DNA of 54,647 nt, taken from positions 1-54,647 of the forward strand of contig NZ_JABKCA010000029.1 in assembly GCF_013166655.1 (NCBI RefSeq), written 5' to 3'. Shown here piece by piece: positions 27,305-35,509 of the stretch. A model generated the notes under the pieces. It was not told the origin of the DNA. It saw only the letters and a list, made by a program, of their open reading frames with translations, and did not search any database. The stretch comes from Lentimicrobium sp. L6 (GTDB lineage Bacteria > Bacteroidota > Bacteroidia > Bacteroidales > UBA12170). The position numbers and the translations under genes were made by a program. Each line of letters opens with the position of its first letter. Position 1 is the first letter of the stretch.

Positions 27305-28231
27305 CTATTCTTCAGCTTGCTTGTTTTTATAATACCTCATCAAGAAAACTCCAAGAACAACTAAAGACAAACTTAAAAGTGCCAATAGCGTTTGTGGCTC
27401 TTTTTGCTCAATTAACTCGGGTTTAGTACTAAACAAAGGCTCCTTAGTGATGTATACATAGGTGACTGCCATGGAGTTATTAAAGAAGTGAGCGATAATG
27501 GGCACCCATAAATTCTTAGAGTAGTAATAGAAATAGCCTAATAAAGCACCTAAAAATAAACGAGCAAAAAAACCATAAAACTGGAAATGAATAAAACTAA
27601 ACACCAAAGCAGTAATCCAAATTCCAATATGTTCATTTTTGAATAGTCTGATAAATAATGGTTGGAAAGCCCCTCTTAATAACAATTCTTCACCAACAGC
27701 GGCCAACACTCCAATCATCAGAATATTAAGCGCATAATCTTTCCAATCTTTCATATCTAGAAATACATTGGTAGCAAAGGCGGCTCGTTCCTCCGCCTCT
27801 CTCATCCATTGTTCAATAGCAGCCATGCTCGAAGGCAAAGACATTTTTCCGTTCTGATAGATAAGCCATTCACTTAGAGGATTCGACATCAACAGGGTTA
27901 ATATCCCAAGGCCTAGCATAATAATAGAAGGCCAACTGTTCAGATTGAAGAATCCCCAAGTTTTTTTCTCTATTAAAAATCCGAATATTAAGGCAGGAAT
28001 GATAAAAAAAGCAAACTGAGAAACAATTTGGAAATACTTCATCAAACTTATATCAGAAGGGGTGTTTAGGTTGCCCATTGACGAAATACGCTCAAAAATA
28101 GGCCCTTCGATAAAGCCAACTCCTAATAAAATACCGAAAAGACTAACAAATATACCCAGTCCAAATATCAGTAAGACAAGTGCAAACAAGCGTTTGCCAT
28201 CTTTTGTATCCTTTAACAATTGAATATCCAC
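27305..28231 (-). CDS. CPBP-family intramembrane metalloprotease
   Basis: The 308-residue, roughly eight-helix protein carries the three CPBP (Rce1-like, abortive-infection family) motifs: EELLLRG (E181-E182), FSFIHFQ (H215) and AHFFNNS (H248, N251), the presumed metal-binding catalytic residues. Its substrate is unknown; such proteins have roles from bacteriocin immunity to membrane-protein processing. The start is a GTG at 28231. The -7 element at 28242-28249 leaves a leader of only about five bases, so the message may be nearly leaderless. It is divergent from dusB. Confidence 0.87.
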   Translation of the reverse strand: MDIQLLKDTKDGKRLFALVLLIFGLGIFVSLFGILLGVGFIEGPIFERISSMGNLNTPSDISLMKYFQIVSQFAFFIIPALIFGFLIEKKTWGFFNLNSWPSIIMLGLGILTLLMSNPLSEWLIYQNGKMSLPSSMAAIEQWMREAEERAAFATNVFLDMKDWKDYALNILMIGVLAAVGEELLLRGAFQPLFIRLFKNEHIGIWITALVFSFIHFQFYGFFARLFLGALLGYFYYYSKNLWVPIIAHFFNNSMAVTYVYITKEPLFSTKPELIEQKEPQTLLALLSLSLVVLGVFLMRYYKNKQAEE

Positions 28232-28241
28232 AGTTTTTCAG

Positions 28242-28249
28242 CAAAAGTA
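28242..28249 (-). promoter_or_regulatory. -7 promoter element for CPBP gene
   Basis: TACTTTTG on the minus strand, one base away from the opposite-strand dusB element. Confidence 0.5.
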
Positions 28250-28250
28250 A

Positions 28251-28258
28251 TAATTTTG
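28251..28258 (+). promoter_or_regulatory. -7 promoter element for dusB
   Basis: TAATTTTG on the plus strand, 22 nt before the TTG start of dusB. Confidence 0.5.
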
Positions 28259-28280
28259 CGCTTTGTAAAAAACGACAACA

Positions 28281-29270
28281 TTGAAAATAGGAAATATAGA
28301 AATCGAAGGCTTCCCCTTGGCATTAGCTCCAATGGAAGACGTTACCGATCCCCCATTTAGAGCGCTTTGTAAACGACTGGGTGCTGACATCATGTACACT
28401 GAGTTCATTTCATCGGAAGGGCTTATTAGAGACGCTAAAAAGAGCATAGAGAAACTAGATATGAATCCTGGAGAATCTCCAGTAGGAATTCAAATATTTG
28501 GTCATAGCGAGGAATCTATGGTACAAGCTGCGGAGATAGCCACACAAGCCAAGCCTGATATTATCGATATTAACTTTGGCTGTCCAGTAAAAAAGGTGGT
28601 AACCAAGTGTGCTGGTGCAGGAGCTTTACAAGATATTCCAAGATTATTGAGAATTACTGAGTCGGTGGTAAAATCCACTCACCTTCCTGTTACAGTAAAA
28701 ACTAGACTGGGTTGGGACGAGAATAACAAAATCATTGTAGAATTAGCTGAGCAATTGCAAGATCTAGGTATTCAGGCTTTAACGGTACATGGGAGAACAC
28801 GCTCCCAGCTTTATAGAGGTGTTGCCGATTGGACTTTGATAGGTAAAATAAAGGAAAACCCTCGTATGCACATTCCTATCATAGGAAATGGTGATATAAG
28901 TTCTGGCGCTAAAGCCTTAGAAGCCAGAAACAAATACGGAGTAGATGGCATCATGATTGGAAGAGCCAGCATAGGAAATCCCTGGATATTTAAAGAAATT
29001 AAAGAGTATATGAATGGGAATACAGAACCTTTAATCGTTGGAATAGATGAACGAGTTGATATCTGTAAAGAACATGTGGAACGTTCGGTTGAATGGAAGG
29101 GAGAAACCCGAGCACTTAATGAAATGCGTAAGCACTATAGTAATTACTTTAGAGGCTTTCCACATTTCAAAGAATTCAAGATGAAGCTGATGACATGCCA
29201 TGAGCCACAAGCACTATATGACACCTTGGAAGAACTCAGAATTTTTTACAAAAACTATAGAGAAGTATAA
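28281..29270 (+). CDS. dusB: tRNA-dihydrouridine synthase B
   Basis: The 329-residue FMN-dependent enzyme reduces uridine to dihydrouridine in tRNA. Family segments are APMEDVTDPPFRALC, INFGCPVKKVVTKCAGAGAL (C101 of GCP is the expected proton donor), TVKTRLGWD, LTVHGRTRSQLYRG, IGNGDI and DGIMIGRASIGNPW. The reading frame has no ATG before the APM motif; the start MKIGNIEIEGFPLALAPM matches homologues only if the TTG at 28281 is used. Preceded by a divergent promoter element at 28251. Confidence 0.95.
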   Translation: MKIGNIEIEGFPLALAPMEDVTDPPFRALCKRLGADIMYTEFISSEGLIRDAKKSIEKLDMNPGESPVGIQIFGHSEESMVQAAEIATQAKPDIIDINFGCPVKKVVTKCAGAGALQDIPRLLRITESVVKSTHLPVTVKTRLGWDENNKIIVELAEQLQDLGIQALTVHGRTRSQLYRGVADWTLIGKIKENPRMHIPIIGNGDISSGAKALEARNKYGVDGIMIGRASIGNPWIFKEIKEYMNGNTEPLIVGIDERVDICKEHVERSVEWKGETRALNEMRKHYSNYFRGFPHFKEFKMKLMTCHEPQALYDTLEELRIFYKNYREV

Positions 29271-29290
29271 TCACATTCTATTAAAAATAA

Positions 29291-29315
29291 AACTCGGTTC
29301 AGGACGAACCGAGTT
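29291..29315. terminator. Terminator-like hairpin between dusB and secreted protein gene
   Basis: aactcggttc and gaaccgagtt form a perfect 10-bp stem with a 5-nt loop. On plus the T run after it is poor (tctgtc), while on minus the stem is followed by ttatttttaa. It therefore best terminates the minus-strand secreted gene, and may also end dusB. Confidence 0.75.
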
Positions 29316-29370
29316 TCTGTCGCAATGTATACTCATCTTCGGAGGGCTTTTTGGGGTCCCTCCCATTCAC

Positions 29371-29760
29371 TTAAATGGTATGAAATTTAAGTTTCACATA
29401 AGCTCCCGTTCCTCCATCTACATACAAATAATAGATTCCTGAACTTAATTTAAAATCCTTTAAACTTCCATTGGGCTCGTAAATTTGGCCCTCTTCATTT
29501 ATTTGATATCTATATATCATATCACCTGAAGCATTTTTTATTAAAAAGCCTTTTTCTGTAAATTTGGCTCCACTGTAACAGTTATTTCCTGCAATAAGAG
29601 AAATCAATTGGAAAGAACTTGCCGTTTTTCCACTAGGTATATTTATTTGAGCGGGCTTTACATTACAGCTATTATCGATTGATGCTTCTAAAAATTCATT
29701 TTGTGCAAACCCATTAAATGATAAGATAAGCACACATATGAAAACTATCATATTCCTCAT
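29371..29760 (-). CDS. Small secreted protein, unknown function
   Basis: The 129-residue protein starts with a Sec signal (MRNMIVFICVLILSFNGFAQ, cleavage after FA). The mature part, about 110 residues, is beta-rich, with an apparent disulfide candidate pair (C in DNSCNVK and NNCYSG), and ends in SSGIYYLYVDGGTGAYVKLKF. The ending resembles the last strands of T9SS sorting-tail folds, but it has no PNP motif, so this is only a resemblance. No recognised family. Confidence 0.7.
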   Translation of the reverse strand: MRNMIVFICVLILSFNGFAQNEFLEASIDNSCNVKPAQINIPSGKTASSFQLISLIAGNNCYSGAKFTEKGFLIKNASGDMIYRYQINEEGQIYEPNGSLKDFKLSSGIYYLYVDGGTGAYVKLKFHTI

Positions 29761-29891
29761 ATTCTTTAATCTTGCGTTAATTTCAATAATACCAAAATTA
29801 ACACATAATAAGTAGAGAAACAGCCTAGGAGCATTATTAGCTTTGGTTGGATCCTTATTCGTATTTATTAAATAAAAAAGTGAGAAATAAA

Positions 29892-29919
29892 AAAACCCAT
29901 AACAGGTGCTATGGGTTTT
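29892..29919 (-). terminator. Intrinsic terminator of the trx-grx/groES operon
   Basis: aaaacccata/tatgggtttt with an 8-nt loop; on the minus strand a run of T follows. Confidence 0.8.
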
Positions 29920-29939
29920 AGATTATATGAATTAGAGGA

Positions 29940-30251
29940 CTATATTTCCTCAGTCTCAACAACTTTAGCTAAGATATCAGCATAAGGAATAAAAAGGTAT
30001 TTATTTCCTTCAAATTCCACTTCATTGCCTGCAAACCTCTTGTAGAAAACTACATCACCGGCTTTGATTCCAGGGTTCTCCACATTACCAACAGCTATAA
30101 CTTTAGCATACTGTGGTTTTTCTTTTGCTGTATCAGGAATAATGATTCCACTTGCTGTTTTTTGCTCTTTCTTGTCCTCATTGAGGTCTAAAAGCACATT
30201 GTCATTTAAGGGTTGTAACTCTCTCATATGTATAGTTTTATTTATTTTCAT
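29940..30251 (-). CDS. GroES-family co-chaperonin (paralogue)
   Basis: The 103-residue protein is a GroES-type lid: LQPLNDNVLLDL, the mobile loop KTASGIIIPDTAKEKPQ with the hydrophobic I-I-I GroEL-contact tripeptide, AVGNVENPGIKAGDVVFYKRFAG, and the C-terminal YLFIPYADILAKV. There is no groEL nearby, so this is a separate copy from the usual groESL operon or the organism's only groES displaced; the window cannot tell. The ATG at 30251 overlaps the stop of the upstream gene (ATGA), while family alignment would also fit the ATG at 30227 (M-R-E-L-Q-P). The first is listed because the overlap implies coupling. Confidence 0.88.
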   Translation of the reverse strand: MKINKTIHMRELQPLNDNVLLDLNEDKKEQKTASGIIIPDTAKEKPQYAKVIAVGNVENPGIKAGDVVFYKRFAGNEVEFEGNKYLFIPYADILAKVVETEEI

Positions 30252-30826
30252 TTAATTCCAAGAAGGCTATTAAGTTTCACTTTATCAAAACCTACCACCA
30301 TTTGTCCATTGATATCGGTTTGTGGAACACCTTGTTTACCACTTTTCTTTACCATTTCCTCCGCCGCATCATGATTGCTGGCAATATTGATTTCTTGATA
30401 ACGAATCCCATGTACATCGAGGTGCTTTTTTAAAGTCCCACACCAGCTACAACTAGGTGTAGAATATACCGTAACTCTTTTCGCTACTCGTTCTTCTCCT
30501 TCTGCTTGTGCCACAAAAAAGTCCTGAGCAAATATCTTATCATAAAAGCTGACATCATTACAGCCTTTATAGGAATTACTCATTTCCCCATTTTTGAAAC
30601 TTAATAGTATGGGGGCCGATTTTACGCCAAACTCACCATGAATATCTCTAACTTCATTTACATCAGCCACCAAAAAAACAACATCCTCATTTATGGTTCT
30701 AGAAGCATTAGCCAATGCACAATCACTAGCATCGGAGCCCGATTTATAGAGCAAAAGATAAGCTGTTGGTGTTTCTTTCAACTGCACCTGCAATTCTCCA
30801 AAAGAAGCAATATTGATTAGTTTCAT
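30248..30826 (-). CDS. Thioredoxin-like/glutaredoxin-like fusion
   Basis: The 192-residue protein has two thioredoxin-fold halves. The N-terminal half (1-105) has the Trx strand pattern and cis-Pro (SAPILLSF, P72) but, where WCGPC is expected, reads KSGSDASDC with a single Cys (C36), so it has no dithiol. The C-terminal half (115-192) is glutaredoxin/NrdH-like with the active site C126-S-W-C129 in YSTPSCSWCGTLKKHL, and GVPQTDINGQMVVGFD with P168. A dead Trx with a live Grx could serve as a redox or protein-folding helper. It overlaps groES downstream by four bases. Confidence 0.85.
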   Translation of the reverse strand: MKLINIASFGELQVQLKETPTAYLLLYKSGSDASDCALANASRTINEDVVFLVADVNEVRDIHGEFGVKSAPILLSFKNGEMSNSYKGCNDVSFYDKIFAQDFFVAQAEGEERVAKRVTVYSTPSCSWCGTLKKHLDVHGIRYQEINIASNHDAAEEMVKKSGKQGVPQTDINGQMVVGFDKVKLNSLLGIK

Positions 30827-30898
30827 TTTCTAGGTTTTAGTCCCTTTTACTCAATCTTTATGCCAATGATGTTTTGCTGAAAAAATGTCAGAAACGAT

Positions 30899-32188
30899 CT
30901 ATACCAGTTCACTTCCTGACATCACCGTGAGCATTTTATCTTCATGCAGATATTTCTCTGCCACATGAAGTATCTCATCAGCACTTACCTGTTGAACTTG
31001 CTTGGTTAATTGTGAATAATAGTTTTCTGGAAGTTCAAACTCCTCCAAATTACGCATCATTTCTCCTAAAGCAAAAGGACCGTTTAAAGAACGAAGGAGG
31101 CCTCCAGTCATATAATTCTTCACCAAACTAATTTCTTCTTCGCCAACTAGTTCTGTTCTTAGCCGTTTGAGTTCTATGAGTATTTCGGCATGAGCTTTTG
31201 AAGCCACATCTTTACCAACTTCACTGCTAATATTGAAAATGCTGGCTTGATGCAAATGCTGAATTCCAGAATGAATACCATAAGTATAGCCTTTGTCTTC
31301 TCTAATGTTTTGCATCAATCTAGATCCAAAGAAACCACCAAATATAGTTTGTGCCAATGAAAGTGCGGCATAGTCCTCATGTTTCTTATCCAAAGTTAAA
31401 CAACCCATTTTTATGGCGGTCTGCATGGCTCCTTTTTGCTCCACCCACATTCGCTCCATACTCAGAGGTTCATGAAGTTCAATAATAGGTTTCTGAGTGG
31501 ATTCTCCTACCATTTCTAAAGCACCAAAAAATTGATTAATTATCGCTAAAATATCTTCAGAAACTTTGCCAGATAAATAGATTCTCCAAGAAGTAGCAGA
31601 ATAATATTTTTGGTGGAAAGATTTCAAATCCAGAACCTGAAGCGCATCATAAGACTCTATAGTAGCAGCGGAACCATAAGGATGATCAGCACCAAATAAA
31701 GCTGTATTGAATGCTTTTAAAGCTTTGTTCTTACCTTTCTGCATACGAAGTTGGAAATTTTGTTTCTCCTGTTCTCTCAATACAGAATACTCTGAATCTG
31801 AAAAAAGAGGTGCGATCAGCATATCAGCTACTAAAGGCAATACCTGAGCAAGATATTTATTCAAACAAAAGAGATTGAAATAAGCAAAATCACGAGTAAT
31901 TCGGGTTTCGAAAAAGGCACCATAATAATCCATCTTCTGAGCAATTACAGCAGCAGAATAGTTTTGACTTCCTTCTTTTAGCATTTTATTGGTAAAAAAT
32001 GCGGTTAGTGATTGATTCTGGTATACAATTCCGGCTGGAATGGCCACCTGAAACTTCACCAACTCTTGACTTCCAATATTAATATAGGAAATAGGCAATC
32101 CGTTATCCAGCCTTGCATGTTGAATTGGAGGAATATAAATATCACCAACGGTATTTAGGGCGGGTTGTGTTTTTCTGTCTAATATCAT
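30899..32188 (-). CDS. M16 family peptidase-like subunit, inactive type
   Basis: The 429-residue protein follows the M16 (insulinase/MPP) fold, with the R/Y pair region FFGSRLMQNIREDKGYTYGIHS, but it lacks the zinc motif HxxEH near its N-terminus (the site reads FFTNKMLKEG). It is the non-catalytic partner of the M16 peptidase encoded immediately upstream, as in heterodimeric bacterial M16B pairs and mitochondrial MPP alpha. There is no signal peptide, so a cytoplasmic location is expected. The ATG overlaps the upstream gene's TGA (ATGA), which supports 1:1 production. Confidence 0.9.
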   Translation of the reverse strand: MILDRKTQPALNTVGDIYIPPIQHARLDNGLPISYINIGSQELVKFQVAIPAGIVYQNQSLTAFFTNKMLKEGSQNYSAAVIAQKMDYYGAFFETRITRDFAYFNLFCLNKYLAQVLPLVADMLIAPLFSDSEYSVLREQEKQNFQLRMQKGKNKALKAFNTALFGADHPYGSAATIESYDALQVLDLKSFHQKYYSATSWRIYLSGKVSEDILAIINQFFGALEMVGESTQKPIIELHEPLSMERMWVEQKGAMQTAIKMGCLTLDKKHEDYAALSLAQTIFGGFFGSRLMQNIREDKGYTYGIHSGIQHLHQASIFNISSEVGKDVASKAHAEILIELKRLRTELVGEEEISLVKNYMTGGLLRSLNGPFALGEMMRNLEEFELPENYYSQLTKQVQQVSADEILHVAEKYLHEDKMLTVMSGSELV

Positions 32189-33432
32189 GATTGCTCCTTT
32201 TTGGCTTGGTAAAACAAAGTACTGCTGTTTTCTTTAGTGAATATGCTTTTGGCCATTTCTTGTAATTGCAAAGCAGATATTTTTCTATACTTTTTCACTT
32301 CTTCATTAATATCTTCGGCACAGGTGATGGTTTCATAATAAGCCAAGCTCATGGCTTTATTTAAAAAGCTGATTTCGCCAAATATCATGGAAGATTCCAT
32401 TTTATTCTTGACTTTCTCTAACTCTTCTTCACTTACTAATTCTTCTTTCACTTTTTCTATTTCTTCCCAGATGGCTTGCTCTGCTTGTTCCAGAGAAATG
32501 CCTTCCGCTGGCTTACCACTAAAAATAAAAAGCCCGGCATCGATATCTCCTGTGATATAAGCATCAAGCTCTGCAAATAAGGCACGTTCTTTTACTAGTT
32601 TACGAAATAAGCGAGAAGAAGGCCCATTAGACAAAATATCACTCAACAAATCGGTGATTTGATAAGCCTTATCTAATCTATTGCACATGTGGAAAGCGAT
32701 GTAAAGTGCATCGTTAGGCACCTCTCGTTCTACTTTTAATACTCGTGCTTCTGTTTGTACTTTTTCTTTAGGTAGATTTCTCTGCACTTTCTCCCCAGCA
32801 GGAATATTAGCAAACCACTTCTCGCAATATTCTTTAGCCTCCTCTACATTTATATTTCCAGCCAACACCATAATGGCATTATTAGGATTATAGAAGCGGC
32901 GATAGAAATCTTTAACTTCCTCCATACTGGCATCCTCAATATGAGAAATATCTTTACCAATGGTATTCCATTGATAAGGATTCGTTTTATAAGCTAATGG
33001 TTTCAATAACATCCAAACATCTCCATAAGGCTGATTCAGATAAGACTGTTTAAACTCCTCAATGACGACCTGGCGTTGCACCTCTAAACTCTTATCGGTA
33101 AAAGCCAAGTTTAGCATTCTATCAGACTCCAACCAAAAAGCAGTTTCTAAGTTTTCTTTGGGGATGGTGAGGTAATAATTGGTGATATCACTATTGGTGA
33201 AAGCATTATTTTCACCACCAGCGGTCTCCAAAGGAGTATCGTAGGATGGAATATTGGCAGAGCCACCAAACATCAAATGCTCAAATAAATGGGCAAATCC
33301 AGTTCTGGAGGGCTCCTCATCACGAGCTCCTACCTGATATAATATATTCATGGCCACCAAAGGTGTACTCAGGTCTTGATGAACGATGACTCTTAGGCCA
33401 TTGTCTAATTGAAATCTTTCGAATTTTATCAT
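32185..33432 (-). CDS. M16 family zinc peptidase, catalytic subunit
   Basis: The 415-residue protein has the inverted zinc motif H48-L-F-E51-H52 (GFAHLFEHLMFGGS), with further ligand E125 in VVIEEFKQ, and NAFTNSDITNYYLTIPKENLE. It should degrade peptides, with the downstream gene as inactive partner. The start M-I-K-F-E-R-F-Q-L-D-N-G-L-R-V-I-V-H at 33432 matches the family; the longer frame to 33498 reads through repetitive intergenic DNA. Confidence 0.95.
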   Translation of the reverse strand: MIKFERFQLDNGLRVIVHQDLSTPLVAMNILYQVGARDEEPSRTGFAHLFEHLMFGGSANIPSYDTPLETAGGENNAFTNSDITNYYLTIPKENLETAFWLESDRMLNLAFTDKSLEVQRQVVIEEFKQSYLNQPYGDVWMLLKPLAYKTNPYQWNTIGKDISHIEDASMEEVKDFYRRFYNPNNAIMVLAGNINVEEAKEYCEKWFANIPAGEKVQRNLPKEKVQTEARVLKVEREVPNDALYIAFHMCNRLDKAYQITDLLSDILSNGPSSRLFRKLVKERALFAELDAYITGDIDAGLFIFSGKPAEGISLEQAEQAIWEEIEKVKEELVSEEELEKVKNKMESSMIFGEISFLNKAMSLAYYETITCAEDINEEVKKYRKISALQLQEMAKSIFTKENSSTLFYQAKKEQS

Positions 33433-33441
33433 TGTTTTGTT

Positions 33442-33505
33442 AGAAGTTTGAAGTGTGAAGCACGAAGTTTGAATCACGAAGTTTGAATCACGAAGCACGA
33501 AGTTT
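33442..33505. repeat. 14-nt tandem repeat in leader of M16 gene
   Basis: cacgaagtttgaat is repeated exactly at 33461-33474 and 33475-33488, followed by partial copies at 33489 and 33496 and degenerate ones to 33442. It lies in the 5' leader of the M16 gene. Confidence 0.75.
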
Positions 33506-33520
33506 CATAAGTTTGGTTTT

Positions 33521-33545
33521 TTGCTCCATTTAGGGAGAGGAGCAA
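33521..33545. other. Hairpin between thioesterase and M16 genes
   Basis: ttgctcc and ggagcaa form a 7-bp stem with an 11-nt loop; an outer ggttttt/aaaaacc pairing is possible. No T run follows on minus, so it is not a clear terminator. Confidence 0.45.
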
Positions 33546-33575
33546 ACAGAAAAACCAATGTATACTTTCTAAATT

Positions 33576-33956
33576 CTAAGCTTCGAGGCTTTTCATGAAA
33601 GCTTCTTCATCTATCACATATCTTTTGTGTGTTCCTTTTCCTATTAGGCCATCTTCATCATAAGCTTCCACTTCGAAAGTGAGTTTTGGACCATCAGCGG
33701 CAATTAATTTGGCAGTAGCTTGGACTCTTTTACCAAGGCCAGTGGCTTTCACATGCTTTACACTAATTTCTGTTCCCACTGTATTTTTACCCTCCTCTAA
33801 AAATGGACCAACCAATTGAAGTGCTGATTTTTCCATCAAAGCGACCATGGCTGGAGTGGCAAAAACTTCTACCAAACCAGAGCCATAAGCTTTAGCAGTA
33901 TCATTTGGGGTTACTATAATTTCAACATCGTGTTCTATTCCTATTTCTAAGTTCAT
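33576..33956 (-). CDS. Hotdog thioesterase, FlK-like
   Basis: The 126-residue hotdog-fold protein has T34 and E42 in VFATPAMVALMEKSA, and H68 in VKHVKAT. Threonine, glutamate and histidine at this spacing (8 and 26 residues apart) are the catalytic triad of the fluoroacetyl-CoA thioesterase FlK. In most bacteria this family hydrolyses other short acyl-CoAs, so FlK activity is not implied. It contains the usual GKNTVGTEISV and ERYVID-like (HKRYVID) ending. A -7 element at 33976-33983 lies 20 nt upstream. Confidence 0.88.
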   Translation of the reverse strand: MNLEIGIEHDVEIIVTPNDTAKAYGSGLVEVFATPAMVALMEKSALQLVGPFLEEGKNTVGTEISVKHVKATGLGKRVQATAKLIAADGPKLTFEVEAYDEDGLIGKGTHKRYVIDEEAFMKSLEA

Positions 33957-33975
33957 ATCGGTTTATATTTTTTTG

Positions 33976-33983
33976 CAAAAATA
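33976..33983 (-). promoter_or_regulatory. -7 promoter element for thioesterase
   Basis: TATTTTTG on the minus strand, 19 nt before the ATG at 33956. Confidence 0.5.
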
Positions 33984-34047
33984 GGGTTTTGGTGGGAGAT
34001 TCTTTTCATAATAAAGCTTTAATATAAAGGAAAGGAATTTTTATTGC

Positions 34048-34070
34048 CACAAAGGCACGAAGGCTCAAAG
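34048..34070. repeat. 8-nt intergenic repeat
   Basis: cacaaagg, cacgaagg and ctcaaag follow each other in non-coding DNA. Confidence 0.5.
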
Positions 34071-34208
34071 ATTGCTGCTTTATTGGATTTATACTACTCT
34101 TATTTATCAATCACAGTAGTAAGGCCATTCTCTCGAATTGTAGTTTATTTTCTAGTAGAATTATCTCAATTGAGTCTCTCTGGCATAGAACTATACTTGA
34201 TTTTAAAC

Positions 34209-34673
34209 TCATTCTTTAAAATCATACCGATATGTTTTTCCAGAATAAATAGTATAAAAAATCAATTGATTCTCAGTAAGAGTTTCTATATTTAGAGTCA
34301 GGTCATCCTGTTTAGCAAAAGGAATAAAAGCTAAATTATCATTAAGCGAAGCATTTGAATCTTCTCCCGAGTTTAGCCTTTTAATGACTATCTTATTATT
34401 TCCAATTAGTTGAAAAGAAGATTCGTGTGTGTAGTAGCTTTCCAGATAGGGGCGGAAATAAAAAATAAAGGGATGGGTATTCTCAATCTCAGCAGTAAAT
34501 AAACGGTACATATTAACTGAATCACTGGTTAAATATCCGGTAACATCTTCGCCATCAATACTCGCATATTTCAATGAATAATTACCTTTCAATAAATCTA
34601 CAGTACTAGGTTGTTTCTTACAGGAAGTAAATAGGAGAATAAATAGAAAAAGATAAATTGTGATTCTTGGCAT
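34209..34673 (-). CDS. Small lipoprotein, lipocalin-like
   Basis: The 154-residue protein has a lipoprotein signal ending in LLFTSCKK (lipid on C17). The mature chain starts DLLKGNYSLKYASIDGED, which resembles the first strand of Bacteroidota lipocalin-like domains (G-x-W/Y-x-L...), then has DSVNMYRLFTAEIENTHPF and ends YRYDFKE. No function known. It lies 34 nt behind a second lipoprotein gene, so the two may be co-transcribed. Confidence 0.75.
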   Translation of the reverse strand: MPRITIYLFLFILLFTSCKKQPSTVDLLKGNYSLKYASIDGEDVTGYLTSDSVNMYRLFTAEIENTHPFIFYFRPYLESYYTHESSFQLIGNNKIVIKRLNSGEDSNASLNDNLAFIPFAKQDDLTLNIETLTENQLIFYTIYSGKTYRYDFKE

Positions 34674-34707
34674 AGCTTATTGTTTTTCGAGTTCTATTCG
34701 ATAATGA

Positions 34708-35340
34708 CTATTTTAATTTAGACACTTTAAAATAATCAATACCAACTTTCCCTCTCCCAATAAAAAAATAGCCAAATTCGTCACCAATTTCATTTGTAAC
34801 TTCGTATTCATAGACCTTCTCTTCATTGATATAAAAATCCCAATGATAACCATCTTTTCTAAGTTTAATATTGTTAGCCGAACCATCTGTTTTAATATGC
34901 TCAGAATAGGTAAGTTCGGCAATAGAATGATGATTATAATTATAAACATAACCAATATGAAACTGATCTCCTTTTAAATACATGTAATAATGATTGTATC
35001 TGTTTTTCAGTAAGAACATAATACCATACTGAAAATCCTCAGAAGTCTCAATAGACTCTACAGCAGTTTCTATTATATAATCACTTTGGAAATCGTAATA
35101 ATAATAAAAAGAATAAAAGTAATTAAGGTCTTCGTTCTTATGCTCAATAAATAAATACCCATCTTGAACACAAGCTACCACAATCTCTTCATCGAAGCAA
35201 TCCCAGGTGCTCGTGCTAAAATCATCTTCAAAAATGACTAAGTCTTTTACTTCTGGCTCTTCATCTTTTTTATTGCATGATAAAAAAGATAAGGAAATTG
35301 TAAATAAGAATAAGAGGAGTAATGGTTTGATATTTTTCAT
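34708..35340 (-). CDS. Lipoprotein with laminin-G/concanavalin-like domain
   Basis: The 210-residue protein has a lipoprotein signal MKNIKPLLLLFLFTISLSF-LSC. The chain VIFEDDFSTSTWDCF to KVGIDYFKVSKLK is a beta-jelly-roll like those used for glycan binding (DDFS...W, then LRKDGYHWDFYINEEKV and FGYFFIGRGKVGIDYFKV). It is rich in Tyr. The start was moved from the longest frame (35361) to the M-K-N-I-K of the signal peptide. Confidence 0.75.
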   Translation of the reverse strand: MKNIKPLLLLFLFTISLSFLSCNKKDEEPEVKDLVIFEDDFSTSTWDCFDEEIVVACVQDGYLFIEHKNEDLNYFYSFYYYYDFQSDYIIETAVESIETSEDFQYGIMFLLKNRYNHYYMYLKGDQFHIGYVYNYNHHSIAELTYSEHIKTDGSANNIKLRKDGYHWDFYINEEKVYEYEVTNEIGDEFGYFFIGRGKVGIDYFKVSKLK

Positions 35341-35509
35341 GTGAATAAAACTATAGTTCATTATTTATATGCTTATAAAGCGCGAATATAAATTAATTTT
35401 CTCATGTATAACAGTAATTCATATCTTGCTCAATCGAATTTAAAATCCGATTATAAAACTGACTATCGTGACGACCGAATTGTAAATCCACTCTATGCGC
35501 TTAAAAGCG

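Noticed and set aside
33442-33505. Possible CRISPR array
   Set aside because: The units are 14 nt and directly adjacent without spacers, and no cas gene is present.
34044-34295. Plus-strand frame of 83 codons in a gene gap
   Set aside because: It starts in a short-period repeat and runs into the lipoprotein gene on the opposite strand; no family features.
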